The notes under the pieces are model-generated. The model did no database searches and had not been told where the DNA came from. It saw nothing but the letters and a program-made list of their open reading frames with translations. From Amblyomma americanum (lineage: Eukaryota > Arthropoda > Arachnida > Ixodida > Ixodidae), in assembly GCF_052857255.1 (NCBI RefSeq), contig NW_027526652.1:62001-126000 (forward strand): DNA of 64,000 nucleotides, in the 5' to 3' direction. The translations under genes and the position numbers were made by a program. Of the stretch, positions 33,547 through 48,800 are shown in pieces. Numbering within the stretch: the stretch's first letter is position 1; each line of letters starts with the position of its first letter.

Positions 33547-36500
33547 AGTTTTCGCACAGTTCTGAGAGAAAAAGTTTACACCTTTCTCTCGTCTACTCTT
33601 CGACGACTTGTAAAATCGATGCTCGTCAATTTTGCTAGTTTCGATCTAAAACGATGTATCCTGTTGTTTTGAGCCTGAATACAAGTTTTCGCGCAGTTCT
33701 GAGAGAAAAAGTTTACACCTTTCTCTCGTATACTCTTCGAAGACTTGTAAAATCGATGCTCGTGAATCTTGCTAGTTTTGTTCTAAAACGATGTATCCCG
33801 GTGTTTTGAGCCGGAATACAAGTTTTCGCGCAGTTCTGAGAGAAAAAGTTTACACCTTCCTCTCGTGTACTCCTCGACAACTTGTAAAATCGATACTCGT
33901 GAATCTTGCTAGTTTCGATCTAAAACGATGTATCCCGGTGTTTTGAGCCGGAATACAAGTTTTCGCGCAGTTCTGAGAGAAAAAGTTCACACCTTTCTCT
34001 CGTGTACTCTTCGAGGACTTGTAAAATCGATGCTCGTGAATCTTGCTAGTTTCAATCTAAAACGATGTATCCCGGTGTTTTGAGCCGGAATACAAGTTTT
34101 CGCGCAGTTCTGAGAGAAAAAGTTTACACCTTCCTCTCGTGTACTCCTCGACGACTTGTAAAATCGATACTCGTGAATCTTGCTAGTTTCGATCTAAAAC
34201 GATGTATCGCGTTGTTTTGAGCCGGAATACAAGTTTTCGCACAGTTCTGAGAGAAAAAGTTTACATCTTTCTCTCGTGTACTCTTCGACGACTTGTAAAA
34301 TCCATGCTCGTGAATCTTGCTAGTTTCGATCTAAAACAATGTATCCCGTTGTTTTGAGCCAGAATACAAGTTTTCGCGCAGTTCTGAGAGAAAAAGTTTA
34401 CACCTTTCTCTCGTCTACTCTTCGAGGACTTGTAAAATCGATGCTCGTGAATCTTGCTAGTTTCGTTCTAAAACGATGTATGCCGTTCTTTTGAGCTGGA
34501 ATACAAGTTTTCGCGCAGTTCTGAGAAAAAGTTTACACTTTCTCTCGTCTACTCTTCGACGAATTGTAAAATCGATGCTCGTCAATTTTGCTAGTTTTGA
34601 TCTAAAACGATGTATCCCGTTGTTTTGAGCCGGAATACAAGTTTTCGCGCAGTTCTGAGAGAAAAAGTTTACACCTTTCTCTCGTGTACTCTTCGACGAC
34701 TTGTAAAATCGATGCTCGTGAATCTTGCTAGTTTCGATCTAAAACGATGTATCCCGTTGTTTTGAGCCGGAATACAAGTTTTTGCGCAGTTCTGAGAGAA
34801 AAAGTTTACACCTTTCTCTCGTCTACTCTTCGACGACTTGTAAAATCGATGCTCGTGAATCTTGCTAGTTTCGTTCTAAAACGATGTATGCCGTTCTTTT
34901 GAGCTGGAATACAAGTTTTCGCGCAGTTCTGAGAAAAAGTTTACACCTTTCTCTCGTCTACTTTTCGACGACTTGTAAAATCGATGCTCGTCAATTTTGC
35001 TAGTTTTGATCTAAAACGATGTATCCCGTTGTTTTGAGCCGGAATACAAGTTTTCGCGCAGTTCTGAGAGAAAAAGTTTACACCTTTCTCTCGTGTACTC
35101 TTCGACGACTTGTAAAATCGATGCTCGTGAATCTTGCTAGTTTCGATCTAAAACGATGTATCCCGTTGTTTTGAGCCGGAATACAAGTTTTCGCGCAGTT
35201 CTGAGAGAAAAAGTTTACACCTTTCTCTCGTATACTCTTCGAAGACTAGTAAAATCGATGCTCGTGAATCTTGCTTGTTTCGATCTAAAACGATGTGTCC
35301 CGTTGTTTTGAGCCGGAATACAAGTTTTCGCGCAGTTCTGAGAGAAAAAGTTTACACCTTTCTCTCGTCTACTCTTCGTCGACTTGTAAAATCGATGCTC
35401 GTGAATCTTGCTAGTTTCGATCTAAAACAATGTATCCCGTTGTTTTGAGCCGGCATACAAGTTTACGCGCAGTTCTGAGAGAAAAAGTTTACACCTTCCT
35501 CTCGTGTACTCCTCGACGACTTGTAAAATCGATGCTCGTGAATCTTGGTAGTTTCGATCTAAAACGATGTCTCCCGGTGTTTTGAGCCGGAATACAAGTT
35601 TTCGCGCAGTTCTGAGAGAAAAAGTTTACACCTTTCTCTCGTCTACGCTTCGACGACTTGTAAAATTGAAGTGCGTAAATGTCGCTACTTTCGATCTAAA
35701 ATGATGTATCCCATTGTTTTGAGCCGGAATACAAGTTTTCGCGCAGTTCTGAGAGAAAAAGTTTACACCTTTCTCCCGTCTACTCTTCGACGACTTGTAA
35801 AATCGATGCTCGTGAATCTTGCTAGTTTCGTTCTAAAACGATGTATCCCGTTCTTTTGAGCTGGAATACAAGTTTTCGCGCAGTTCTGAGAGAAAAAGTT
35901 TACACCTTTCTCTCGTGTACTCTTCGAAGGCTTGTAAAATCGATGCTCGTGAATCTTGCTAGTTTCGACCTAAAACGATGTATCGCGTTGTTTTGAGCCG
36001 GAATACAAGTTTTCGCGCAGTTCTGAGAGAAAAAGTTTACACCTTTCTCTCGTATACTCTTCGAAGACTTGTAAAATCGATGCTCGTGAATCTTGCTAGT
36101 TTCGATCTAAAACGATGTGTCCCGTTGTTTTGAGCCGGAATACAAGTTTTCGCGCAGTTCTGAGAGAAAAAGTTTACACCTTTCTCTCGTCTACTCTTCG
36201 TCGACTTGTAAAATCGATGCTCGTGAATCTTGCTAGTTTCGATCTAAAACAATGTATCCCGTTGTTTTGAGCCGGAATACATGTTTTCGCGCAGTTCTGA
36301 GAGAAAAAGTTTACGCCTTTCTCTCGTGTACTCTTCGACGACTTGTAAAATCCATGCTCGTGAATCTTGCTAGTTTCGATCTAAAACAATGTATCCCGTT
36401 GTTTTGAGCCAGAATACAAGTTTTCGCGCAGTTCTGAGAGAAAAAGTTTACGCCTTTCTCTCGTCTACTCTTCGACGATTTGTAAAATCGATGCTCGTGA

Positions 36501-39500
36501 ATCTTGCTAGTTTCGATCTAAAACGATGTCTCCGGGTGTTTTGAGCCGGAATACAAGTTTTCGCGCAGTTCTGAGAGAAAAGGTTTACACCTTTCTCTCG
36601 TCTACGCTTCGACGACTTGTAAAATTGAAGTGCGTAAATGTCGCTACTTTCGATCTAAAATGATGTATCCCATTGTTTTGAGCCGGAATACAAGTTTTCG
36701 CGCAGTTCTGAGAGAAAAAGTTTACACCTTTCTCCCGTCTACTCTTCGACGACTTGTAAAATCGATGCTCGTGAATCTTGCTAGTTTCGTTCTAAAACGA
36801 TGTATCCCGTTCTTTTGAGCTGGAATACAAGTTTTCGCGCAGTTCTGAGAGAAAAAGTTTACACCTTTCTCTCGTGTACTCTTCGAAGGCTTGTAAAATC
36901 GATGCTCGTGAATCTTGCTAGTTTCGACCTAAAACGATGTATCGCGTTGTTTTGAGCCGGAATACAAGTTTTCGCGCAGTTCTGAGAGAAAAAGTTTACA
37001 CCTTTCTCTCGTATACTCTTCGAAGACTTGTAAAATCGATGCTCGTGAATCTTGCTAGTTTCGATCTAAAACGATGTGTCCCGTTGTTTTGAGCCGGAAT
37101 ACAAGTTTTCGCGCAGTTCTGAGAGAAAAAGTTTACACCTTTCTCTCGTCTACTCTTCGTCGACTTGTAAAATCGATGCTCGTGAATCTTGCTAGTTTCG
37201 ATCTAAAACAATGTATCCCGTTGTTTTGAGCCGGAATACATGTTTTCGCGCAGTTCTGAGAGAAAAAGTTTACGCCTTTCTCTCGTGTACTCTTCGACGA
37301 CTTGTAAAATCCATGCTCGTGAATCTTGCTAGTTTCGATCTAAAACAATGTATCCCGTTGTTTTGAGCCAGAATACAAGTTTTCGCGCAGTTCTGAGAGA
37401 AAAAGTTTACACCTTTCTCTCGTCTACGCTTCGACGACTTGTAAAATTGAAGTGCGTAAATCTCGCTACTTTCGATCTAAAATGATGTATCCCATTGTTT
37501 TGAGCCGGAATACAAGTTTTCGCGCAGTTCTGAGAGAAAAAGTTTACACCTTTCTCCCGTCTACTCTTCGACGACTTGTAAAATCGATGCTCGTGAATCT
37601 TGCTAGTTTCGTTCTAAAACGATGTATCCCGTTCTTTTGAGCTGGAATACAAGTTTTCGCGCAGTTCTGAGAGAAAAAGTTTACACCTTTCTCTCGTGTA
37701 CTCTTCGAAGGCTTGTAAAATCGATGCTCGTGAATCTTGCTAGTTTCGACCTAAAACGATGTATCGCGTTGTTTTGAGCCGGAATACAAGTTTTCGCACA
37801 GTTCTGAGAGAAAAAGTTTACATCTTTTTCTCGTGTACTCTTCGACGACTTGTAAAATCCATGCTCGTGAATCTTGCTAGTTTCGACCTAAAACGATGTA
37901 TCCCGTTGTTTTGAGCCGGCATACAAGTTTTCGCACAGTTCTGAGAGAAAAAGTTTACGCCTTTCTCTCGTCTACTCTTCAACGATTTGTAAAATCGATG
38001 CTCGTGAATCTTGCTAGTTTCGACCTAAAACGATGTATCCCGTTCTTTTGAGCTGGAATACAAGTTTTCGCGCAGTTCTGAGAGAAAAAGTTTACACCTT
38101 TTTCTCGTGTACTCTTCGAAGGCTTGTAAAATCGATGCTCGTGAATCTTGCTAGTTTCGACCTAAAACGATGTATCGCGTTGTTTTGAGCCGGAATACAA
38201 GTTTTCGCACAGTTCTGAGAGAAAACGTTTACGCCTTTCTCTCGTCTACTCTTCGACGATTTGTAAAATCGATGCTCGTGAATCTTGCTAGTTTCGAACT
38301 AAAACGATGTATCCCGTTGTTTTGAGCCGGCATACAAGTTTACGCGCAGTTCTGAGAGAAAAAGTTTACACCTTCCTCTCGTGTACTCTTCGAAGACTTG
38401 TAAAATCGATGCTCGTGAATCTTGCTAGTTTCGATCTAAAACGATGTCTCCCGGTGTTTTGAGCCGGAATACAAGTTTTCGCGCAGTTCTGAGAGAAAAA
38501 GTTTACACCTTTCTCTCGTCTACGCTTCGACGACTTGTAAAATTGAAGTGCGTAAATCTCGCTACTTTCGATCTAAAATGATGTATCCCATTGTTTTGAG
38601 CCGGAATACAAGTTTTCGCGCAGTTCTTAGAGAAAAAGTTTACACCTTTCTCTCGTCTACTCTTCGAGGACTTGTAAAATCGATGCTCGAGAATCTTGCT
38701 AGTTTCGATCTAAAACGATGTATCCCGTTGTTTTGAGCCAGAATACAAGTTTTCGCGCAGTTCTGAGAGAAAAAAGCTTACACCATTCTCTCGTCTACTC
38801 TTCGACGATTTGTAAAATCGATGCTCGTGAATCTTGCTAGTTTCGACCTAAAAGGATGTATCCCGTTGTTTTGAGCCGGAATACAAGTTTTCGCACAGTT
38901 GTGAGAGAAAAAGTTTACACCTTTCTCTCGTGTACTGTTCGAAGACTTGTAAAATTGATGCTCGTGAATCTTGCTAGTTTCGATCTAAAACGATGTATCC
39001 CGTTGTTTTGAGCCGGCATACAAGTTTTCGCGCAGTTCTGAGAGAAAAAGTTTACACCTTTCTCTCGTATACTGTTCGAAGACTTGTAAACTCGATGCTC
39101 GTGAATCTTGCTAGTTTCGATCTAAAACGATGTATCCCGTTGTTTTGAGCCGGAATACAAGTTTTCGCGCAGTTCTGTGAGAAAAAGTTTACACCTTTCT
39201 CTCGTCTACTCTTCGACGTCTTGTAAAATTGAAGTGCGTAAATCTCGTTACTTCCGATCTAAAATGATGTATCCCGTTGTTTTGAGCCGGAATACAAGTT
39301 TTCGCGCAGTGCTGAGACAAAAAGTTTACACCTTTCTCTCGTCTACTCTTCGACGACTTGTAAAATCGATGCTCGTGAATCTTGCTAGTTTCGTTCTAAA
39401 ACGATGTATGCTGTTCTTTTGAGCTGGAATACAAGTTTTCGCGCAGTTCTGAGAGAAAAAGTTTACACCTTTCTCTCGTCTACTCTTCGACGACTTGTAA

Positions 39501-42500
39501 AATCGATGCTCGTCAATTTTGCTAGTTTTGATCTAAAACGATGTATCCCGTTGTTTTGAGCCGGAATACAAGTTTTCGCGCAGTTCTGAGAGAAAAAGTT
39601 TACACCTTTCTCTCGTGTACTCTTCGACGACTTGTAAAATCGATGCTCGTGAATCTTGCTAGTTTCGATCTAAAACGATGTGTCCCGTTGTTTTGAGCCG
39701 GAATACAAGTTTTCGCGCAGTTCTGAGAGAAAAAGTTTACACCTTTCTCTCGTCTACTCTTCGTCGACTTGTAAAATCGATGCTCGTGAATCTTCCTAGT
39801 TTCGTTCTAAAACGATGTATCCCGTTCTTTTGAGCTGGAATACAAGTTTTCGCGCAGTTCTGAGAGAAAAAGTTTACACCTTTCTCTCGTGTACTCTTCG
39901 AAGGCTTGTAAAATCGATGCTCGTGAATCTTGCTAGTTTCGACCTAAAACGATGTATCGCGTTGTTTTAAGCCGGAATACAAGTTTTCGCGCAGTTCTGA
40001 GAGAAAAAGTTTACACCTTTCTCTCGTATACTCTTCGAAGACTTGTAAAATCGATGCTCGTGAATCTTGCTAGTTTTGATCTAAAACGATGTGTCCCGTT
40101 GTTTTGAGCCGGAATACAAGTTTTCGCGCAGTTCTGAGAGAAAAAGTTTACACCTTTCTCTCGTCTACTCTTCGTCGACTTGTAAAATCGATGCTCGTGA
40201 ATCTTGCTAGTTTCGATCTAAAACAATGTATCCCGTTGTTTTGAGCCGGAATACAAGTTTTCGCGCAGTTCTGAGAGAAAAAGTTTACGCCTTTCTCTCG
40301 TCTACTCTTGGACGATTTGTAAAATCGATGCTCGTGAATCTTGCTAGTTTCGACCTAAAACGATGTATCCCGTTGTTTTGAGCCGGCATACAAGTTTACG
40401 CGCAGTTCTGAGAGAAAAAGTTTACACCTTTCTCTCGTATACTGTTCGAAGACTTGTAAACTCGATGCTCGTGAATCTTGCTAGTTTCGATCTAAAACGA
40501 TGTATCCCGTTGTTTTGAGCCGGAATACAAGTTTTCGCGCAGTTCTGTGAGAAAAAGTTTACACCTTTCTCTCGTCTACTTTCGACGTCTTGTAAAATTG
40601 AAGTGCGTAAATCTCGTTACTTCCGATCTAAAATGATGTATCCCGTTGTTTTGAGCCGGAATACAAGTTTTCGCGCAGTGCTGAGACAAAAAGTTTACAC
40701 CTTTCTCTCGTCTACTCTTCGACGACTTGTAAAATCGATGCTCGTGAATCTTGCTAGTTTCGTTCTAAAACGATGTATGCCGTTCTTTTGAGCTGGAATA
40801 CAAGTTTTCGCGCAGTTCTGAGAAAAAGTTTACACCTTTCTCTCGTCTACTCTTCGACGACTTGTAAAATCGATGCTCGTCAATTTTGCTAGTTTTGATC
40901 TGAAACGATGTATCCCGTTGTTTTGAGCCGGAATACAAGTTTTCGCGCAGTTCTGAGAGAAAAAGTTTACATCTTTCTCTCGTGTACTCCTCGACGACTT
41001 GTAAAATCGATGCTCGTGAATCTTGCTAGTTTCGATCTAAAACGATGTCTCCCGGTGTTTTGAGCCGGAATACAAGTTTTCGCGCAGTTCTGAGAGAAAA
41101 AGTTTACACCTTTCTCTCGTGTACTCTTCGACGACTTGTAAAATCGATGCTCGTGAATCTTGCTAGTTTCGATCTAAAACGATGTATCCCGTTGTTTTGA
41201 GCCGGAATACATGTTTTCGCGCAGTTCTGAGAGAAAAAGTTTACACCTTTCTCTCGTATACTCTTCGAAGACTTTTAAAATCGATGCTCGTGAATCTTGC
41301 TTGTTTCGATCTAAAACGATGTGTCCCGTTGTTTTGAGCCGGAATAGAAGTTTTCGCGCAGTTCTGAGAGAAAAAGTTTACACCTTTCTCTCGTCTACTC
41401 TTCGTCGACTTGTAAAATCGATGCTCGTGAATCTTGCTAGTTTCGATCTAAAACAATGTATCCCGTTGTTTTGAGCCGGCATACAAGTTTACGCGCAGTT
41501 CTGAGAGAAAAAGTTTACACCTTCCTCTCGTGTACTCCTCGACGACTTGTAAAATCGATGCTCGTGAATCTTGCTAGTTTCGATCTAAAACGATGTCTCC
41601 CGGTGTTTTGAGCCGGAATACAAGTTTTCGCGCAGTTCTGAGAGAAAAAGTTTACACCTTTCTCTCGTCTACGCTTCGACGACTTGTAAAATTGAAGTGC
41701 GTAAATGTCGCTACTTTCGATCTAAAATGATGTATCCCATTGTTTTGAGCCGGAATACAAGTTTTCGCGCAGTTCTGAGAGAAAAAGTTTACACCTTTCT
41801 CCCGTCTACTCTTCGACGACTTGTAAAATCGATGCTCGTGAATCTTGCTAGTTTCGTTCTAAAACGATGTATCCCGTTCTTTTGAGCTGGAATACAAGTT
41901 TTCGCGCAGTTCTGAGAGAAAAAGTTTACACCTTTCTCTCGTGTACTCTTCGAAGGCTTGTAAAATCGATGCTCGTGAATCTTGCTAGTTTCGACCTAAA
42001 ACGATGTATCGCATTGTTTTGAGCCGGAATACAAGTTTTCGCGCAGTTCTGAGAGAAAAAGTTTACACCTTTCTCTCGTATACTCTTCGAAGACTTGTAA
42101 AATCGATGCTCGTGAATCTTGCTAGTTTCGATCTAAAACGATGTGTCCCGTTGTTTTGAGCCGGAATACAAGTTTTCGCGCAGTTCTGAGAGAAAAAGTT
42201 TACACCTTTCTCTCGTCTACTCTTCGTCGACTTGTAAAATCGATGCTCGTGAATCTTGCTAGTTTCGATCTAAAACAATGTATCCCGTTGTTTTGAGCCG
42301 GAATACATGTTTTCGCGCAGTTCTGAGAGAAAAAGTTTACGCCTTTCTCTCGTGTACTCTTCGACGACTTGTAAAATCCATGCTCGTGAATCTTGCTAGT
42401 TTCGATCTAAAACAATGTATCCCGTTGTTTTGAGCCAGAATACAAGTTTTCGCGCAGTTCTGAGAGAAAAAGTTTACACCTTTCTCTCGTCTACGCTTCG

Positions 42501-42889
42501 ACGACTTGTAAAATTGAAGTGCGTAAATCTCGCTACTTTCGATCTAAAATGATGTATCCCATTGTTTTGAGCCGGAATACAAGTTTTCGCGCAGTTCTGA
42601 GAGAAAAAGTTTACACCTTTCTCCCGTCTACTCTTCGACGACTTGTAAAATCGATGCTCGTGAATCTTGCTAGTTTCGTTCTAAAACGATGTATCCCGTT
42701 CTTTTGAGCTGGAATACAAGTTTTCGCGCAGTTCTGAGAGAAAAAGTTTACACCTTTCTCTCGTGTACTCTTCGAAGGCTTGTAAAATCGATGCTCGTGA
42801 ATCTTGCTAGTTTCGACCTAAAACGATGTATCGCGTTGTTTTGAGCCGGAATACAAGTTTTCGCACAGTTCTGAGAGAAAAAGTTTACA
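33547..42889 (+). repeat. 9.58-kb satellite duplication, copy 2
   Basis: This is the partner of 23,964-33,306, near-identical wherever I compared them. The copies are separated by about 240 bp (33,307-33,546) that resembles the 4.1-kb repeat boundary near 21,136-21,370. After about 42,889 copy 2 carries on with a normal CATCTTTTTCTCG unit, whereas copy 1 switches to the spacer, so the breakpoint is visible. Confidence 0.85.
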
Positions 42890-45800
42890 TCTTTTTCTCG
42901 TGTACTCTTCGACGACTTGTAAAATCCATGCTCGTGAATCTTGCTAGTTTCGACCTAAAACGATGTATCCCGTTGTTTTGAGCCGGCATACAAGTTTTCG
43001 CACAGTTCTGAGAGAAAAAGTTTACGCCTTTCTCTCGTCTACTCTTCAACGATTTGTAAAATCGATGCTCGTGAATCTTGCTAGTTTCGACCTAAAACGA
43101 TGTATCCCGTTCTTTTGAGCTGGAATACAAGTTTTCGCGCAGTTCTGAGAGAAAAAGTTTACACCTTTCTCTCGTGTACTCTTCGAAGGCTTGTAAAATC
43201 GATGCTCGTGAATCTTGCTAGTTTCGACCTAAAACGATGTATCGCGTTGTTTTGAGCCGGAATACAAGTTTTCGCACAGTTCTGAGAGAAAAAGTTTACG
43301 CCTTTCTCTCGTCTACTCTTCGACGATTTGTAAAATCGATGCTCGTGAATCTTGCTAGTTTCGACCTAAAACGATGTATCCCGTTGTTTTGAGCCGGCAT
43401 ACAAGTTTACGCGCAGTTCTGAGAGAAAAAGTTTACACCTTCCTCTCGTGTACTCCTCGACGACTTGTAAAATCGATGCTCGTGAATCTTGCTAGTTTCG
43501 ATCTAAAACGATGTCTCCCGGTGTTTTGAGCCGGAATACAAGTTTTCGCGCAGTTCTGAGAGAAAAAGTTTACACCTTTCTCTCGTCTACGCTTCGACGA
43601 CTTGTAAAATTGAAGTGCGTAAATCTCGCTACTTTCGATCTAAAATGATGTATCCCGTTGTTTTGAGCCGGAATACAAGTTTTCGCACAGTTGTGAGAGA
43701 AAAAGTTTACACCTTTCTCTCGTGTACTGTTCGAAGACTTGTAAAATTGATGCTCGTGAATCTTGCTAGTTTCGATCTAAAACGATGTATCCCGTTGTTT
43801 TGAGCCGGCATACAAGTTTTCGCGCAGTTCTGAGAGAAAAAGTTTACACCTTTCTCTCGTATACTGTTCGAAGACTTGTAAACTCGATGCTCGTGAATCT
43901 TGCTAGTTTCGATCTAAAACGATGTATCCCGTTGTTTTGAGCCGGAATACAAGTTTTCGCGCAGTTCTGTGAGAAAAAGTTTACACCTTTCTCTCGTCTA
44001 CTCTTCGACGTCTTGTAAAATTGAAGTGCGTAAATCTCGTTACTTCCGATCTAAAATGATGTATCCCGTTGTTTTGAGCCGGAATACAAGTTTTCGCGCA
44101 GTGCTGAGACAAAAAGTTTACACCTTTCTCTCGTCTACTCTTCGACGACTTGTAAAATCGATGCTCGTGAATCTTGCTAGTTTCGTTCTAAAACGATGTA
44201 TGCCGTTCTTTTGAGCTGGAATACAAGTTTTCGCGCAGTTCTGAGAAAAAGTTTACACCTTTCTCTCGTCTACTCTTCGACGACTTGTAAAATCGATGCT
44301 CGTCAATTTTGCTAGTTTTGATCTAAAACGATGTATCCCGTTGTTTTGAGCCGGAATACAAGTTTTCGCGCAGTTCTGAGAGAAAAAGTTTACACCTTTC
44401 TCTCGTGTACTCTTCGACGACTTGTAAAATCGATGCTCGTGAATCTTGCTAGTTTCGATCTAAAACGATGTGTCCCGTTGTTTTGAGCCGGAATACAAGT
44501 TTTCGCGCAGTTCTGAGAGAAAAAGTTTACACCTTTCTCTCGTCTACTCTTCGTCGACTTGTAAAATCGATGCTCGTGAATCTTGCTAGTTTCGTTCTAA
44601 AACGATGTATCCCGTTCTTTTGAGCTGGAATACAAGTTTTCGCGCAGTTCTGAGAGAAAAAGTTTACACCTTTCTCTCGTGTACTCTTCGAAGGCTTGTA
44701 AAATCGATGCTCGTGAATCTTGCTAGTTTCGACCTAAAACGATGTATCGCGTTGTTTTAAGCCGGAATACAAGTTTTCGCGCAGTTCTGAGAGAAAAAGT
44801 TTACACCTTTCTCTCGTATACTCTTCGAAGACTTGTAAAATCGATGCTCGTGAATCTTGCTAGTTTTGATCTAAAACGATGTGTCCCGTTGTTTTGAGCC
44901 GGAATACAAGTTTTCGCGCAGTTCTGAGAGAAAAAGTTTACACCTTTCTCTCGTCTACTCTTCGTCGACTTGTAAAATCGATGCTCGTGAATCTTGCTAG
45001 TTTCGATCTAAAACAATGTATCCCGTTGTTTTGAGCCGGAATACAAGTTTTCGCGCAGTTCTGAGAGAAAAAGTTTACGCCTTTCTCTCGTCTACTCTTG
45101 GACGATTTGTAAAATCGATGCTCGTGAATCTTGCTAGTTTCGACCTAAAACGATGTATCCCGTTGTTTTGAGCCGGCATACAAGTTTACGCGCAGTTCTG
45201 AGAGAAAAAGTTTACACCTTTCTCTCGTATACTGTTCGAAGACTTGTAAACTCGATGCTCGTGAATCTTGCTAGTTTCGATCTAAAACGATGTATCCCGT
45301 TGTTTTGAGCCGGAATACAAGTTTTCGCGCAGTTCTGTGAGAAAAAGTTTACACCTTTCTCTCGTCTACTCTTCGACGTCTTGTAAAATTGAAGTGCGTA
45401 AATCTCGTTACTTCCGATCTAAAATGATGTATCCCGTTGTTTTGAGCCGGAATACAAGTTTTCGCGCAGTGCTGAGACAAAAAGTTTACACCTTTCTCTC
45501 GTCTACTCTTCGACGACTTGTAAAATCGATGCTCGTGAATCTTGCTAGTTTCGTTCTAAAACGATGTATGCCGTTCTTTTGAGCTGGAATACAAGTTTTC
45601 GCGCAGTTCTGAGAAAAAGTTTACACCTTTCTCTCGTCTACTCTTCGACGACTTGTAAAATCGATGCTCGTCAATTTTGCTAGTTTTGATCTGAAACGAT
45701 GTATCCCGTTGTTTTGAGCCGGAATACAAGTTTTCGCGCAGTTCTGAGAGAAAAAGTTTACATCTTTCTCTCGTGTACTCCTCGACGACTTGTAAAATCG

Positions 45801-48800
45801 ATGCTCGTGAATCTTGCTAGTTTCGATCTAAAACGATGTCTCCCGGTGTTTTGAGCCGGAATACAAGTTTTCGCGCAGTTCTGAGAGAAAAAGTTTACAC
45901 CTTTCTCTCGTCTACGCTTCGACGACTTGTAAAATTGAAGTGCGTAAATCTCGCTACTTTCGATCTAAAATGATGTATCCCATTGTTTTGAGCCGGAATA
46001 CAAGTTTTCGCGCAGTTCTGAGAGAAAAAGTTTACACCTTTCTCCCGTCTACTCTTCGACGACTTGTAAAATCGATGCTCGTGAATCTTGCTAGTTTCGT
46101 TCTAAAACGATGTATCCCGTTCTTTTGAGCTGGAATACAAGTTTTCGCGCAGTTCTGAGAGAAAAAGTTTACACCTTTCTCTCGTGTACTCTTCGAAGGC
46201 TTGTAAAATCGATGCTCGTGAATCTTGCTAGTTTCGACCTAAAACGATGTATCGCGTTGTTTTGAGCCGGAATACAAGTTTTCGCACAGTTCTGAGAGAA
46301 AAAGTTTACATCTTTCTCTCGTGTACTCTTCGACGACTTGTAATATCCATGCTCGTGAATCTTGCTAGTTTCGATCTAAAACAATGTATCCCGTTGTTTT
46401 GAGCCAGAATACAAGTTTTCGCGCAGTTCTGAGAGAAAAAGTTTACGCCTTTCTCTCGTCTACTCTTCGACGATTTGTAAAATCGATGCTCGTGAATCTT
46501 GCTAGTTTCGACCTAAAACGATGTATCCCGTTGTTTTGAGCCGGCATACAAGTTTACGCGCAGTTCTGAGAGAAAAAGTTTACACCTTCCTCTCGTGTAC
46601 TCCTCGACGACTTGTAAAATCGATGCTCGTGAATCTTGCTAGTTTCGATCTAAAACGATGTCTCCCGGTGTTTTGAGCCGGAATGCAAGTTTTCGCGCAG
46701 TTCTGAGAGAAAAAGTTTACACCTTTCTCTCGTCTACGCTTCGACGACTTGTAAAATTGAAGTGCGTAAATCTCGCTACTTTCGATCTAAAATGATGTAT
46801 CCCATTGTTTTGAGCCGGAATACAAGTTTTCGCGCAGTTCTGAGAGAAAAAGTTTACACCTATCTCGTCTACTCTTCGAGGACTTGTAAAATCGATGCTC
46901 GAGAATCTTGCTAGTTTCGATCTAAAACGATGTATCCCGTTGTTTTGAGCCGGCATACAAGTTTTCGCGCAGTTCTGAGAGAAAAAGTTTACACCTTTCT
47001 CTCGTATACTGTTCGAAGACTTGTAAACTCGATGCTCGTGAATCTTGCTAGTTTCGATCTAAAACGATGTATCCCGTTGTTTTGAGCCGGAATACAAGTT
47101 TTCGCGCAGTTCTGTGAGAAAAAGTTTACACCTTTCTCTCGTCTACTCTTCGACGTCTTGTAAAATTGAAGTGCGTAAATCTCGTTACTTCCGATCTAAA
47201 ATGATGTATCCCGTTGTTTTGAGCCGGAATACAAGTTTTCGCGCAGTGCTGAGACAAAAAGTTTACACCTTTCTCTCGTCTACTCTTCGACGACTTGTAA
47301 AATCGATGCTCGTGAATCTTGCTAGTTTCGTTCTAAAACGATGTATGCCGTTCTTTTGAGCTGGAATACAAGTTTTCGCGCAGTTCTGAGAAAAAGTTTA
47401 CACCTTTCTCTCGTCTACTCTTCGACGACTTGTAAAATCGATGCTCGTCAATTTTGCTAGTTTTGATCTGAAACGATGTATCCCGTTGTTTTGAGCCGGA
47501 ATACAAGTTTTCGCGCAGTTCTGAGAGAAAAAGTTTACACCTTTCTCTCGTGTACTCTTCGACGACTTGTAAAATCGATGCTCGTGAATCTTGCTAGTTT
47601 CGATCTAAAACGATGTGTCCCGTTGTTTTGAGCCGGAATACAAGTTTTCGCGCAGTTCTGAGAGAAAAAGTTTACACCTTTCTCTCGTCTACTCTTCGTC
47701 GACTTGTAAAATCGATGCTCGTGAATCTTGCTAGTTTCGTTCTAAAACGATGTATTTCGTTCTTTTGAGCTGGAATACAAGTTTTCGCGCAGTTCTGAGA
47801 GAAAAAGTTTACACCTTTCTCTCGTGTTCTCTTCGAAGGCTTGTAAAATCGATGCTCGTGAATCTTGCTAGTTTCGACCTAAAACGATGTATCGCGTTGT
47901 TTTGAGCCGGAATACAAGTTTTCGCGCAGTTCTGAGAGAAAAAGTTTACACCTTTCTCTCGTATACTCTTCGAAGACTTGTAAAATCGATGCTCGTGAAT
48001 CTTGCTAGTTTCGATCTAAAACGATGTGTCCCGTTGTTTTGAGCCGGAATACAAGTTTTCGCGCAGTTCTGAGAGAAAAAGTTTACACCTTTCTCTCGTC
48101 TACTCTTCGTCGACTTGTAAAATCGATGCTCGTGAATCTTGCTAGTTTCGATCTAAAACAATGTATCCCGTTGTTTTGAGCCGGAATACAAGTTTTCGCG
48201 CAGTTCTGAGAGAAAAAGTTTACGCCTTTCTCTCGTCTACTCTTCGACGATTTGTAAAATCGATGCTCGTGAATCTTGCTAGTTTCGACCTAAAACGATG
48301 TATCCCGCTGTTTTGAGCCGGCATACAAGTTTACGCGCAGTTCTGAGAGAAAAAGTTTACACCTTCCTCTCGTGTACTCCTCGACGACTTGTAAAATCGA
48401 TGCTCGTGAATCTTGCTAGTTTCGATCTAAAACGATGTCTCCCGGTGTTTTGAGCCGGAATACAAGTTTTCGCGCAGTTCTGAGAGAAAAAGTTTACACC
48501 TTTCTCTCGTCTACGCTTCGACGACTTGTAAAATTGAAGTGCGTAAATCTCGCTACTTTCGATCTAAAATGATGTATCCCATTGTTTTGAGCCGGAATAC
48601 AAGTTTTCGCGCAGTTCTGAGAGAAAAAGTTTACACCTTTCTCCCGTCTACTCTTCGACGACTTGTAAAATCGATGCTCGTGAATCTTGCTAGTTTCGTT
48701 CTAAAACGATGTATCCCGTTCTTTTGAGCTGGAATACAAGTTTTCGCGCAGTTCTGAGAGAAAAAGTTTACACCTTTCTCTCGTGTACTCTTCGAAGGCT

